Assembly: GCF_030035675.1 (NCBI RefSeq)
Contig: NC_084495.1
Coordinates: 6,665,001 to 6,729,000 of the forward strand
Source of the DNA: Rhineura floridana
Lineage: Eukaryota > Chordata > Lepidosauria > Squamata > Rhineuridae
DNA: 64,000 bases
Direction: 5' to 3'
A program made the translations under genes and the position numbers. Under the pieces are notes generated by a model that saw nothing but the letters and a program-made list of their open reading frames with translations, did no database searches and was not told where the DNA came from. Below are positions 21,702 to 33,084 of the stretch, piece after piece. The first letter of the stretch is position 1; each line of letters opens with the position of its first letter.

Positions 21702-24156
21702 AATCCTGTTCTCACAGTGGCCAACCAGGTGCCTGGGGGAAGCCCGCAAGCAGGACCCGGGTGCAAGAACACTCTCCCCTCCTGAGGCTTCCAGCAACTG
21801 GTTTTCAGAAGCATGCTGCCTCTGACTAGGGTGGCAGAGCACAGCCATCACAGCTAGTAGCCATTGATAGCCCTGTCCTCCATGAATTTGTCTAATCTTC
21901 TTTTAAAGCCATCCAAGCTGGTGGCCATTACTGCATCTTGTGGGAGCAAATTCCATAGTTTAACTATGCGCTGAGTAAAGAAGTACTTCCTTTTGTCTGT
22001 CCTGAATCTTCCAACATTCAGCTTTTTTGAATGTCCACGAGTTCTAGTATTATGAGAGAGGGAGAAGAACTTTTCTCTATCCACTTTCTCAATGCCATGC
22101 ATAATTTTATACACTTCTATCATGTCTCCTCTGACCCTCCTTTTCTCTAAACTAAAAAGCCCCAAATGCTGCAACCTTTCCTCGTAAGGGAGTCGCTCCA
22201 TCCCCTTGATCATTCTGGTTGCCCTCTTCTGAACCTTTTCCAACTCTATAATATCCTTTTTGAGATGAGGCGACCAAAACTGTACACAGTATTCCAAATG
22301 CGGCCGCACCATAGATTTATACAACAGCATTATGATATCGGCTGTTTTATTTTCAATACCTTTCCTAATTATCGCTAGTATTGAATTTGCCTTTTTCACA
22401 GCTGCCGCACACTGGGTCGACATTTTCATCGTGCTGTCCACTACAACCCCGAGGTCTTTCTCCTGGTCAGTCACCGCCAGTTCAGACCCCATGAGCGTAT
22501 ATGTGAAATTCAGATTTTTTGCTCCAATATGCATAATTTTACACTTGTTTATATTGAATTGCATTTGCCATTTTTCCGCCCATTCACTCAGTTTGGAGAG
22601 ATCTTTGTGGAGCTCTTCGCAATCCCTTTTTGTTTTAACAACCCTGAACAATTTAGTGTCATCAGCAAACTTGGCCACTTCACTGCTCACTCCTAATTCT
22701 AGGTCATTAATGAACAAGTTGAAAAGTACAGGTCCCAATACCGATCCTTGAGGGACTCCACTTTCTACAGCCCTCCATTGGGAGAACTGTCCGCTTATTC
22801 CTACTCTCTGCTTTCTGCTTCTTAACCAATTCCTTATCCACAAGAGGACCTCTCCTCTTATTCCATGACTGCTAAGCTTCCTCAGAAGCCTTTGGTGAGG
22901 TACCTTGTCAAACGCTTTTTGAAAGTCTAAGTACACTATGTCCACTGGATCACCTCTATCTATATGCTTGTTGACACTCTCAAAGAATTCTAATAGGTTA
23001 CTGAGACAGGACTTTCCCTTGCAGAAGCCATGCTGGCTCTGCTTCAGCAAGGCTTGTTCTTCTATGTGCTTAGTTAATCTAGCTTTAATAATACTTGCAA
23101 CCAGTTTTCCAGGGACAGAAGTTAAGCTAACTGGCCTGTAATTTCCAGGATCCCCTCTGGATCCCTTTTTGAAGATTGGCGTTACATTTGCCACTTTCCA
23201 GTCCTCAGGCACGGAGGAGGACCCAAGGGACAAGTTACATATTTTAGTTAGTAGATCAGCAATTTCACATTTGAATTCTTTGAGAACTCTTGGGTGGATG
23301 CCATCCGGGCCCGGTGATTTGTCAGTTTTTATATTGTCCATTAAGCTTAGAACTTCCTCTCTCGTTACCACTATTTGTCTCAGTTCCTCAGAATCCCTTC
23401 CTGCAAATGTTAGTTCAGGTTCAGGCATCTGCCCTATATCTTCCACTGTGAAGACAGATGCAAAGAATTCATTTAGCTTCTCTGCAATCTCCTTATCGTT
23501 CTTTAGTACACCTTTGACTCCCTTATCATCCAAGGGTCCAATTGTCTCCCTAGATGGTCTCCTGCTTTGAATGTATTTATAGAATTTTTTGTTGTTGGTT
23601 TTTATGTTCTTAGCAATGTGCTCCTCAAATTCTTTTTTAGCATCCCTTATTGTCTTCTTGCATTTCTTTTGCCAGAGTTTGTGTTCTTTTTTATTTTCTT
23701 CATTCGGACAAGACTTCCATTTTTTGAAGGAAGACTTTTTGCCTCTAAGAGCTTCCTTGACTTTGCTCGTTAACCATGCTGGCATCTTCTTGGCCCTGGC
23801 GGTACCTTTTCTGATCTGCGGTATGCACTCCAGTTGAGCTTCTAATATAGTGTTTTTAAACAACTTCCAAGCATTTTCGAGTGATGTGACCCTCTGGACT
23901 TTGTTTTTCAGCTTTCTTTTTACCAGTCCCCTCATTTTTGTGAAGTTTCCTCTTTTGAAGTCAAATGTGACCGTGTTGGATTTTCTTGGCAATTGGCCAT
24001 TTACATGTATGTTTAATTTAATAGCACTGTGGTCACTGCTCCCAATCGGTTCAACAACACTTACATCTCGCACCAGGTCCCACCACCTGTCGCACCAGGA
24101 CAATGGACTAGATAGGCATTTAGTCTGATCCTACAGGGTTTTTATGTTCTTATGTG
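21702..24156 (-). mobile_element. CR1 LINE with inverted 5' part (twin priming)
   Basis: 21702-24095 is CR1 on the minus strand. It has an open 749-codon frame (21854-24103) with the endonuclease end motif SSDHSAIKL and the RT motifs NYRPVSLTSVPGKL, VPQGSVLGPVLFNLFINDL and KFADDTKLF, then the C-terminal LLYKSMVRPHLEYC. The 3' UTR continues to 21702. The last roughly 56 bp of the element, including the tail ttatgttcttatg, appear in plus orientation at 24101-24156. The inverted part stops in the 3' UTR at the point where the plus part begins, so together they form one 3' end without overlap. Most of the endonuclease and the 5' UTR are missing. Confidence 0.9.
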
Positions 24157-24715
24157 GTACAGCCAAGGGCCAAACTTCATACATTATTTGTCCATGCACG
24201 TGCTGCTTGCAGTAAACAGACCTTTGGGGGGCAAAAAACAGCCAGGATGAAGCAGAAAACTGATGTAGGGCCCTATCCAGATTCATCATCATCTTATTTA
24301 TATGCCACCTTTCCACAAAATTATTGTGCCAAAAGTGGCTTACAAGAGACAGAACAGCAGTACAACTCAAAATCAACAATTGCAAGAACAATTCCTCACT
24401 AACAAGAATAAAAAGCAGCACTATACAAAAACCACATTTCAATACTATAAACGTAACAACATTGGACCTCCTGGCAGGCAACATTATATTTCCGGGCATC
24501 AACAAAAATCAGGAAGTTTGACAGTTTCACTTTGGTCCTAGAAACACCCCTCCAATGATGATACAGTTGCTCTCCTGCAGCAACTTCTTAACAAGGTTTC
24601 CAAACGCAAGGGGTGACTGGGTAGTGGGAAACACTTCAGTGTTATTCTTGCTTTTCTTCTGCTTTTATTGCTGTTTTATTTTGTTTCTCTGATTTTAAAT
24701 ACTTTATTGGTTTAA
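24157..24715. other. Intergenic, with L2 tail fragment
   Basis: 24285-24480 contains catcttatttatatgccacc and aaagtggcttacaagaga with A-rich flanks, a minus-strand L2 3' tail. The rest of the interval shows nothing I can name. Confidence 0.5.
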
Positions 24716-24716
24716 T

Positions 24717-25078
24717 TTGGTGTTGAAGGAGAGCTTTGCACATACCATGGACCATGAAAAAGACAAATGATTGGGTGTCAGAATTAAACCAGAACTGTCA
24801 CTAGAAGCTGAAATGATGAAACTGAGGTTATCATACTTTGGGCACATTATGAGAAGACATGATTCACTAGAACAGACAATAATGCTTGGAAAAACAGAAG
24901 GGAGTGGAAAAAGAGGAAGGCCAAACAAGAGATGGATTGATTCCATAAAGGAAGCCACAGACCTGAACCTACAAGATCTGAACAGGGTGGTTCACGACAG
25001 ATGCTCTTGGAGGTCGCTGATTCATAGTGTCACCATAAGTCGTAATCGACTTGAAGGCACATAACAACAACAACAACA
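24717..25078 (+). mobile_element. RTE-BovB LINE 3' fragment
   Basis: Encodes the BovB C terminus: IKPELSLEAEMMKLRLSYF, GHIMRRHDSLE, GKRGRPNKRWIDSIKEATDL and SWRSLIHSV. It ends with the BovB 3' motif cgtaatcgacttgaaggcac and an (ACA)n tail at 25062-25079. It is strongly 5'-truncated. Confidence 0.93.
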
Positions 25079-25079
25079 A

Positions 25080-26454
25080 AGCGCTAATTTTATTATAAGC
25101 CAACTTGAAAGTTTAGCTAAAAGGTGGGAGAGAAAACTTTTAAATTAAACAAACAAACCACAACAAACTACAATCTTTTTGTGAAACCTGAAATCCCCAC
25201 AACTCTGATAACAGGTAGCTGCTTTTTTACAGTAAAGTGGGTAACCACAGTTCTATAACTATCAACCATGATGCAATGGGCCAAGTTATGCCTTTTTCAT
25301 TTTATATACTCTGACTAGATTGGGACTTACTTCCAAGTAAGCAACTATAGAATTGAGTTGCACCTGCATGCAATTTCCTCTTGCCAGTCCATTAAAACAG
25401 CCACATCAATGTATCTTGAATATACTGAATTCTATATTGTGAGCTGTTTTCATACAATAAAATATCATGTGGACCAATGCTGTGTCTCATATGTGATAAG
25501 ACAATGGTGTACCTCTTATGTGATAAAAAAAAGTAGAAAAGCACACTTTTTTGTTGGTGCCGCTGAGTCAGAAAGTGCACCCCTCGAGGACCTGGATCTC
25601 TGCAGCATGAACATGCAGTATAGACGCAGTTAAGAAAAAGCTTTTGTCGGTCACGTATTATGGGGTGCATTACAGGTGCATGTAGTATATATGCTTATTT
25701 TTAAAAACATGAATAATTAGCCCTGATTGCTTATACTGTTGTTGCAGATTGCTCTGCGGATCTAATGTGTGGTCTCAACTGTTTATGGTGTTTGGCTGCA
25801 GTCTACATCCCACTTATTTTGGATCAGTCCTACTGAAGTAAATACAGCTGCAGGAGTGTAAATGGATTGTAACTTTTGCACCTCAATGCCATTGTCTTGT
25901 AAGTAAGTTTGAAGCTTCATTAACATTATATATTAGTAGGTCAATTTCTGAAATTAACCAAAAATGTCATTTTTAATTAGGTTGTTTTAAATTTGTAACA
26001 TGTAGTTTAGCATTGTAAATCACCTGAAATATTTTTAATATTCCAGAAGGTGGCAGTATTGAAGCCACGCACTGTCAAGTATGATCGTGATAAGAGACTG
26101 TCTGCCTAGTAGCGACAGAGACATAGCACCGAAATTGCAATCCTTATGGCCCAGTAAACATACAAAGGATCAGGCTTTGTTCAAAATTCAGTGACAGTAA
26201 GAACTGATCTTGGCTATATAGGGTTAGTAGCTTCCCCACCTCCAGCACCTGTAACAGCTGCACAAGCTGAAATTCAGCAGAAGGAGCTTCTCCCCACTCC
26301 TGTGTGCATACAGGTATAATGACGTTTGCCTACTGAATTTCCTTCAGTCACAGCAGCCGTTTGGAAACTCGGTACCCAGGGGTGTTTTTTCCTAAAGACA
26401 CACTGTAGGGCCTTTGCCAGCTCCCCTTTCCTCCGCCCCAATCATGCCCATATT
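25080..26454. other. Intergenic, largely free of recognisable repeats
   Basis: About 1.4 kb between BovB copies in which I recognise no repeat and no gene. The open frame at 25358-25633 has no family signature. A CTCF-like site is near 26043. Confidence 0.5.
26043..26056 (+). promoter_or_regulatory. CTCF-like motif
   Basis: CCAGAAGGTGGCAG matches the vertebrate CTCF core (CCA-S-YAG-R-K-GGC-R-S) with one mismatch. It lies in the spacer between the divergent UPRT and ABCB7 promoters. A single motif match is weak evidence of binding. Confidence 0.3.
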
Positions 26455-26456
26455 TA

Positions 26457-27228
26457 CCAATTGTTGTTGTTATGTGCCTTCCACTTGATTTCCATTTATA
26501 GCGACCCTATGAATCTGCGACCTCCAATAGCATCTGTTATAAACCACTGTTCAGCTCTTGTAAGTTCAGGTCTGTGGCTTCCTTTATGGAATCCACCCAT
26601 CTCGTTTGGTCTTCCTCTTTTTCTACTTCTGTTTTTCCCAGCATTATTGTCTTTTCTAGTAAATCATGTCTTCTCATTATGTGTCCAAAGTATGATAACC
26701 TCAGTTTCATCATTTTAGCTTCTAGTGACAGTTCTGGTTTAATTTGTTCTAAAAGTAAATGTACTGCCTTCAAGTCGATTCCGACTTATGGTGACCCTAT
26801 GAATAGAGTTTTCATGAGGCTGAGAGGCAGTGACTGACCCAAGGTCACCCAGTGAGCTTCATGGCTTATGTGGGGATTTGAACCCTGGTCTTCCAGGTCG
26901 TAGTCCCAACACCTTAACCACTACACCACACTGGCTCTAACACCCAATTATTAGTCTTTTTCGCAGTCCATGGTATCCAAAAAGCTCTCCTCCAATACAT
27001 TTCAAATGAGTTGATTTTTCTCTTATCCGCTTTTTTCATCGTCCAACTTTCACATCCATATATAAAGGTCGGGAATACTATGGTCTGAATGATCCTGACT
27101 TTAGTGTTCAGTGATACATATTTGCATTGGAGGACCTTTTCTAGTTCTCTCATAGCTGCTCTCCCCAGTCCTAGCCTTCTTCTAATTGCTTGACTTTCTT
27201 CCTCATTTGGAAGTGTAACTCCTCGTTT
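26457..27228 (-). mobile_element. RTE-BovB LINE fragment, split by a SINE
   Basis: The minus strand encodes BovB C-terminal sequence in two parts: left 26457-26753 (KPELSLEAKMMKLRLSYFG, GHIMRRHDLLE) and right 26939-27228 (VRIIQTIVFPTFIYGCESWT, MKKADKRKINSFEMYW). The Sauria SINE at 26754-26938 separates them. At the position where the two copies in ABCB7 intron 1 have a stop, this copy has an intact Lys codon. Confidence 0.9.
26754..26938 (-). mobile_element. Sauria-type SINE nested in BovB
   Basis: The minus-strand tRNA head (agccagtgtggtgtagtggt, ggttcaaatcc) is followed by the body and tail. The tail reads cgacttgaaggcag, the BovB-like end. It lacks part of the central body present in the other two copies. 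Confidence 0.88.
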
Positions 27229-27934
27229 GGGAGGACAGGGGGAGTGCAACCCTGTTATTCTTACTTGATCTCTCAGCAGCTTTTGATACCATTGACCATG
27301 GTTTCCTTCTGGGCCGACTCGGTGAGATGGGTATTGGAGGAACTGTTTTACAGTGGTTCTGATCCTATCTCCAGGGAAGTTTTCAGAGAATAACATTGGG
27401 TGATTGTCTTTTGGCCCTCTGGCAGTTGTGCTGTGGGGTGCTGCAGGGTACCATCTTGTCCCCCATGCTGTTTAACATCTATATGAAGCCCTTGGGAGAG
27501 GTCATCACAGGATTTGGGGCGAGGTATCAGCAGTACGCTGATGATACCCAGCTCTATTTCTTAATAACATCTGAATCGGGAGAGACCGTGCAAGCCCTGA
27601 ACTGCTGCCTGGACTCTGTGATGGGCTGGATGAGGGCCAATAAACTGAGCCTGAATCCTAGCAAGACAGAGGCACTGTGGGTTAGTGGTTCCCGAGTTCA
27701 GATAATTGGTCAGTTGCCTGCTTTGGATGGGGTCGTACTCCCTCTGAAAGAGCAGGTCCGTAGTCTGGGGTGCTCCTGGATCCATCTTTGTCACCAGAGG
27801 CCCAGGTGACCTCTGTGGCTAGGAGTGCCTTTTACCTGCTTCGGCTGGCAACACAGCTGTGGCCATTTCTGGACCAGGATAGCCTGACCACTGTTGTCCA
27901 TGGACTGGTAACCTCCAGGCTGGATTACTGTATT

Positions 27935-29895
27935 ATTATTATTATTTATTACATTTGTATACCGCCGAAGCTCTGTGGGTGGTTTACAACAATTAAAAAC
28001 ATTAAAAACAAATACACAAATATACAAATTTAAAAACTTTTAAAAAAAACAATTGCTCTCGTCTCAGAAGAAGCTTTTTCAGTTTTAAAATCAGTCAGAA
28101 CGTTTTTTTTGACTGGTAAAGACTTTCTCCTGGGCAGGGAGAAGCGTAGAGATTAACCACAAAAGCCTGTGTTTGTTGGGAGGACTGGATTTCATTAGTT
28201 TATGAGAGAAGGTTCAGCCAGCAGTGCCAGACGGATTTTCAAACAAGCTCTAACTGATTAAGCGACACGTTTATCTTTTCTTTAAAGAAAAACGGATTTT
28301 AACAGGCAAGCATCCTTCTTTCTATTTTTATCATCTGGTTTAAATTGTTGCAGCAAAATGAGATTTGTCAATGAATCAGCTATAAAGAATCCCTGGGTGA
28401 GTTATAACTCTTCTCTTTCATTCACGAAATTAAGGAGGAAAGAAATTGAAAAAGCTTATCTTTGTTTTTATTGCAAAAAGCTGGCCTGGAATTGTGCATT
28501 TTAAAGATACAAACGGATGAGGGATTTCTATTCCGAGGAGAAAAATAAATAAATCTGATTTATGAATTTTGGAGTATTATATGTCTGGGACTATTTTTTT
28601 TGGTCTATTCCATTTTGACGAATCTGCTTGTTCAAGATGCCACTAACTGTTTTGATGCTGTGAACTAAATTTGTTTTGCATTCCTGAACATATAAGAGAT
28701 AAAGCAGGCTGTGCTGTCTACACTGTGATGTCATCAGGCTTGGAATATTAACCCAATTGTTGCTGGAATAAGAAGTGGTGTTTTTTTTTCTTCATGGTTT
28801 TAAGAATGGCAATCAAGAAAGTGGCTGAGACCCTGGAAGTAATTATGTTTCAGAAAATAATGGATGAGATTGAGATAACGAAACAAACCCTGAGACAGGG
28901 TAGACAGGAGATGAAAATTGAATTTGGCAAAATGAAGCAGGAGCTTAAAGAAATAGGGGATCTTGTGAGAGAGGAGGTTGATGAGATCAGAGATACAACT
29001 GGACAAGCATTAGAAGATGAAAAAAGAAAAATTAAGGGGAAGATGCAAGCCCTGGAGATTGGAACAAATGTGGAACTGGAAAAAGACTTGGAGTTTATGG
29101 ATATTAGAGATAAAGTTTACTGTTTGGAATTCAACGTTGTCTCTGAAGAAATTAATGAAGATATTAGAGATAAAGTTATCAATGTCTTGGATAAATTTCT
29201 GGACTGGAATGATGTGATGGAGCTTGACATAGAAAAAATCTATGGAATTAATTACAGATATGTGACAATGGAAAAACTCTCAAGAGATGTGCCAGTGCAT
29301 TTTGTAAAAAAGAAGAACAGAGACATGACTTTACAACAATATTTCAGCAACACATTCAGAATTGATGGCAAGGAAATATTTGTGATAAAGGAAATTCCCA
29401 TCAGACTCTTATTATATGACTATGGCTATGACAGCAAGATTATTATGGGACACTGATAATGGAAGAATGGCTACTGAAATTACTGGACTTAACAGGATTA
29501 TTATGGGTGCAAGGATGGAAGATGGAATTAATATTGATAATGGAAGAATGGCTACTGAAATTATTGGACCTAACAGATTTGATGAGATGGATTAATTGAC
29601 ATGTTTATTTGGAGAAAAATTGATAGATATATTTCTCAAGCAATTGAAACCTCTCTTTGACTTTTTGTGGAAAGAATAAAGTAATGTTTATGAGATTTGA
29701 TGATTAATTAAGATAACTACTGGAGGAAAGTGATTTTGTAATATAATTTAAGAGACAGGTTTGTTATATATTGTAGACCTATAACTGATCTGCGACAAAT
29801 CGGAAGTCAACATTTTATTTTATTGTTTAATTATTTTTGTTTTGTTTTGTTTTTGAAAATTTGAATAAAAATTAATGATAAAAAAAAAAAATTAA
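27935..29895 (+). mobile_element. L1-derived insert with ORF1 but no ORF2 (HAL1-like)
   Basis: Inserted in L2, with ACTGTA on the left (about 27929-27934) and again on the right (about 29903-29908). It opens with a minus L2-type tail piece (27935-28050). An L1-like 5' UTR follows, then ORF1 and about 440 bp of 3' region that ends in gaataaaaattaatgataaa and a poly-A run at 29881-29891. No reverse transcriptase is present. A roughly 42-bp unit (gataatggaagaatggctac...) occurs at 29455 and again at 29535. Confidence 0.8.
28794..29456 (+). CDS. L1 ORF1p-like protein
   Basis: An open frame of 220 codons. Residues 15-90 are rich in Glu/Lys/Ile/Leu heptads and should form the coiled coil of L1 ORF1p. 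Residues about 95-180 match the RRM region of squamate L1 ORF1 (VYCLEFNVVSEEINEDIRDK, DKFLDW, VPVHFVKKKNRDMTLQQYF). The usual C-terminal domain after KEIPIRLL is missing and is replaced by an unrelated 15-residue end. ORF1p binds L1 RNA as a trimer; a shortened version may still trimerise, but activity is unknown. Another Met four residues in (MAIKKV) is equally possible as the start. Confidence 0.82.
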   Translation: MVLRMAIKKVAETLEVIMFQKIMDEIEITKQTLRQGRQEMKIEFGKMKQELKEIGDLVREEVDEIRDTTGQALEDEKRKIKGKMQALEIGTNVELEKDLEFMDIRDKVYCLEFNVVSEEINEDIRDKVINVLDKFLDWNDVMELDIEKIYGINYRYVTMEKLSRDVPVHFVKKKNRDMTLQQYFSNTFRIDGKEIFVIKEIPIRLLLYDYGYDSKIIMGH

Positions 29896-30625
29896 AAACA
29901 CACTGTAATGCGCTCTATGTGGGGCTGCCCTTGAGGTTGGTCCAGAAGCTGCAGCTGGTGCAAAATGCGGCAGCAAGACTGCTCACTGGGACAGGGTAAC
30001 TAACACCAACATGTCACCCAGCTGCAGAAAGAATTGCACTGGCTGCCCATTTGCTACCGGGCCAAGTTCAAGGTTCTAGTTCTGGTGTACAAAGCCCTAT
30101 ACAGCTTGGGACCAGGATACCTGAAAGACCGTCTTATCCCTTATATACCCAGTTGATCACTGCGCTCTGCAGGTGAGGGCCTCCTGAAGATACCATCTTG
30201 TCAGGAGGTCCGTTCTGCACATTATAGGAAACGGACCTTTACTGTGGCGGCACTTACCCTGTGGAACTCCCGATACCCTTAAATGTTAGACAGGTGCCAT
30301 CTCTGTTATCTTTTCGGCGCCGATTGAAGACCTGTTTCAACAAGCCTTTTAAGTTGGGACCTTATCCCAGTCTGCTTCTGTGTTGGAATTGCTTTTTAAT
30401 ATGTTTTTAAACGTTTTTTAAAAAAACAATGTTTTTTAACCTTTTTTTAAAGATGTCTTCAGAGCTTTTTAAAAAAATGTTTTTAAAATTGTTTTGTTTT
30501 AGTGTATTTTTAAGACTGTTTTTATGATGTTTTAAAGTGTTTTTAGTGCTTTTGCTTGCTGCCCTGGGCTCCTGCTGGGAGGAATGGCAAGGTATAAATC
30601 AAATAATAAATAAATAGAGTTGTAA

Positions 30626-31365
30626 ATATGTACACACATGGGGAGCAATGAGTACACTTTTATCCTGTGTTTCCTCAATTGTCCGTCAGGCTATAGGAGA
30701 GGGAGAAATGGAACTACATGGCCTCTCCATCAGCACTCCTGACAGACCTGCTTCACGGGGCTCCTTCCTCAACTGTCATCTACAGCATCAGGCTATATAT
30801 GAGAAAGAGATGGAGTTTCAAGACCTTTCCATCTGCTCTGCTGAAAAACAGCCATTAAATTTGTATCCCATCCTCCCAAAGGAGCCCAGGATGGCAAACG
30901 CATCTACACTGAAAATAAAATTTAAAATAAAAACAAATTTTAAAACGTTTAAAAACTGTTTAAATTACATCTAAAACTGTTTTAGATATAGCCAGCAACG
31001 TTTGGCTCCTCCTCTCCTTGAAATCTTCTGATTCCTTCTGGTCATTACAACAATTCTGTAACAAAAGGATGATAGTCATGATTCCTTCCCCCCCTTCTCT
31101 TCCTTCCCAATCCCCTTTCCTTTCGTCTCATGCCTCTTACATTGTAAGCCTGAGGGTACGCGCTGTCTTAACACTGACGTTTTAAATATGCTGTGGGAAC
31201 CTTTTTTTCTTCCCCTGAAAAGACAGATTAAACAAAAGCAAAAAAGTTGGTGTGTCGATGGTTTTCCTCCCCACCCTCTTTTGATTCCAACAACAACAAC
31301 CCGGTGGGGTAGGGTAGGCAGACGTATAGCAATTGGCCTAAGGTCGCACAGCATGACTGCGAGCG
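30626..31365. other. Intergenic upstream of ABCB7
   Basis: 30850-30990 (aatttgtatcccatcctccc, aaaggagcccaggatggcaa) is a minus-strand L2 3' tail. The rest is unique by eye, C/T-rich near 31080-31135, and leads into the CpG island. Confidence 0.5.
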
Positions 31366-31369
31366 GTGA

Positions 31370-31800
31370 CACCAGCCACCCATTTCCTCCAATCCGGCCT
31401 CACTTCCGGTGCCGCTCTACCCCTTCCTCTCCTTCCGGTCCTCCAGTGTCCCACAATGCCCTTTTCCTCTTCCCTCGCCAATATGGCGCTGCTGAGGGCT
31501 CTGTCGGCCGCGCCGCTGAGCATCTCTCCCGGCGCGGCTGGTTCTCCGCGGCACAGGCTGCTCCTGGCTTCGTTGCTGTGGCGGTCGGCGGCGGGAGCGG
31601 CCGGGGCTCGCACGTGGAAGAGTGGCCGGCCGCCACCGGAGACTCTACAGGTGCGCCAGCGGGCTGAGGCAGGCGGGGAGACGGGCTGGCACGGCGGTCA
31701 GGGGGAGGCGGAGGGACAGGCGGCGACCTCCTTCAACGGATGGGGGAGCAGCGCCGCGCCTGAGAAGACCAAGGTCGGCTAGGTGGTGAGCTGAGGTCTC
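31370..31800. promoter_or_regulatory. CpG island and ABCB7 promoter
   Basis: CG-dense DNA over ABCB7 exon 1. Upstream of the ATG are a CCAAT box (31389-31393), ETS/GABP motifs ACTTCCGGTG (31402-31411) and CTTCCGGTC (31432-31440), and a ZNF143-type TCCCACAATGC (31449-31459). A YY1-like AATATGGCG covers the start codon (31480-31488). No TATA box is seen. This combination is typical of nuclear genes for mitochondrial proteins. Confidence 0.8.
31483..31650 (+). CDS. ABCB7: ABCB7 exon 1 (mitochondrial presequence)
   Basis: 56 codons from ATGGCGCTG (MALLRALSA) to ETLQ, then donor CAG|gtgcgc. The peptide has seven Arg, one Lys and no acidic residue before residue 53, and alternates hydrophobic and basic residues, as a matrix-targeting sequence does. 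Human ABCB7 also starts MALL but is otherwise dissimilar here, which is usual for presequences. Assignment rests on the exact continuation into exons 2-4. ABCB7 is the inner-membrane half-transporter that exports a glutathione-linked sulfur/iron-sulfur intermediate needed for cytosolic Fe-S proteins. An upstream ATG at 31456 is in the same frame but fits the family less well. Confidence 0.9.
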
Positions 31801-32079
31801 TTGGCTCTCCAGGGTCACCTCTCCTGGGGCGTAAAATCGAGGTAATCGTAGGGTGGGTAATGGATGGGTGTCACTGGGTTGTATTCAGCTAAGTCCTGCT
31901 CAGAGTAGATGCATTGACACTAAAGATCCTGAGCTAGCCGTGTCTGTCAATTTCAGTTGGTCTGGTGTGAGTAGGACTAGTGTGGGAATAGCACCCATTG
32001 CCACCTCCACCAACCTGTGGGAATCTGTTATCTGCTTAGAAACCATTTTGGCATATTAGTGGTGTATTAACTCATGAAT

Positions 32080-33084
32080 AAAAATAATAAAATGCATCCT
32101 AGCAAGAGCTGTAAGGAGATTAAGTCAAGTGGATTCCTTAGAAAATTGCAACTCCTACATACCTCTATAGAGTATAAAAATTTGCCGCTTTCTAAAAAGA
32201 ATGAGCAATATATGCAAGTCGTGGATGCAGTTAGTTTTGGCAACCTTAGAAAAGAACTCAGGTAGATTTTGGACCTTGGTGACAAAAGGAGGTAATGGTT
32301 CCATTGATAATAATGAATTACTTCATCACAATGGCATACACATTTTGCCTCCCTTTTCAGACAGTCTATCACCAGATTAACTTTAGATATACCTTATAAT
32401 ATAGATTCCTTACCATTCTCCCCTTGCTCAGAATGGGATCCTGTAACCCCAGAAGAAATATATATCTTGATTATCTCTCTGCCTGCAAAAAAGCCCCAGG
32501 GGAGGATATGCTGTCTGCAGAATTGTTTAGATAAAATCCTGCGTGATGATGCCCAATTTTTGCTGCCTTGTTCCCCCACATGTTCATCATGGGAAAACTC
32601 CTCAGCGCTGGGGAGTAAGTATACTTGTTTCCATTCATAAAAGAGGTTCTAAGGCAGATCCAAAAAACTTTAAGACAGATTAGTCTGCTCACTGGTGTTG
32701 CTAAATTGTACTCTGAATATTTGCTATGCAGATTGGAATCTTGGGCTGCTGAGAACTCAGTCATAGCTGAAGAACAGACAGAGTTCATAAGGGGAAAGTC
32801 CACAATAGATTAGTGCTTTGTTCTCCATCACCTGATTCAAAAATGTTCCCAAAATGGTAGGAAAGAGCTTTTTGTTGCCTTGGTGGATTTTACTTCTGCC
32901 TTTGATCTCATTGACAGAGGCCATTTGTGGCAAAAGTTAACTGCCGCTAATACTGACAGAAGGTTATTGTATTTAATACAAATGTTGCACTCTAATACTT
33001 CTCTCAGGGTTAGGCTTGGGGCAAATGGATTACTATCAGAGAATATACCAACCAACAGAGGAGTTTTTATATCGGTGACATTGT
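32080..33084 (+). mobile_element. LINE of uncertain clade (I/Vingi-like), 5' half
   Basis: Encodes degenerate non-LTR reverse transcriptase: WDPVTPEEIYILI, ISLLTGVAKLYSEYLLCRLE, EEQTEFIRGKSTID, then VALVDFTSAFDLIDRGHLW and LHSNTSLRVRLGANG. The motif style differs from the L2, CR1 and BovB copies and recalls I-group/Vingi elements of lizards, which is my inference. It continues at 34290 after an inserted LTR fossil. Several stops and shifts are present. Confidence 0.75.

Larger units (their letters stand above)
27229..30625 (+). mobile_element. L2-clade LINE, 5'-truncated, split by an L1-like insert
   Basis: The left part, 27229-27934, encodes L2 RT: LLDLSAAFDTIDHG-like DNA, then QGTILSPMLFNIYMKPLGEV, QYADDTQLYF and ANKLSLNPSKTEAL. 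It is cut within the SRLDYCNALY block. The right part, 29896-30625, resumes at TGTAATGCGCTC and continues through the LHWLP and FKVLVLVYKAL blocks to the AT-rich 3' UTR and tail. Several frameshifts and stops make it non-functional. Confidence 0.9.

Noticed and set aside
31188-31667. 159-codon plus-strand frame over ABCB7 exon 1
   Set aside because: It is in a different register from the ABCB7 ATG frame and does not continue into the later exons.
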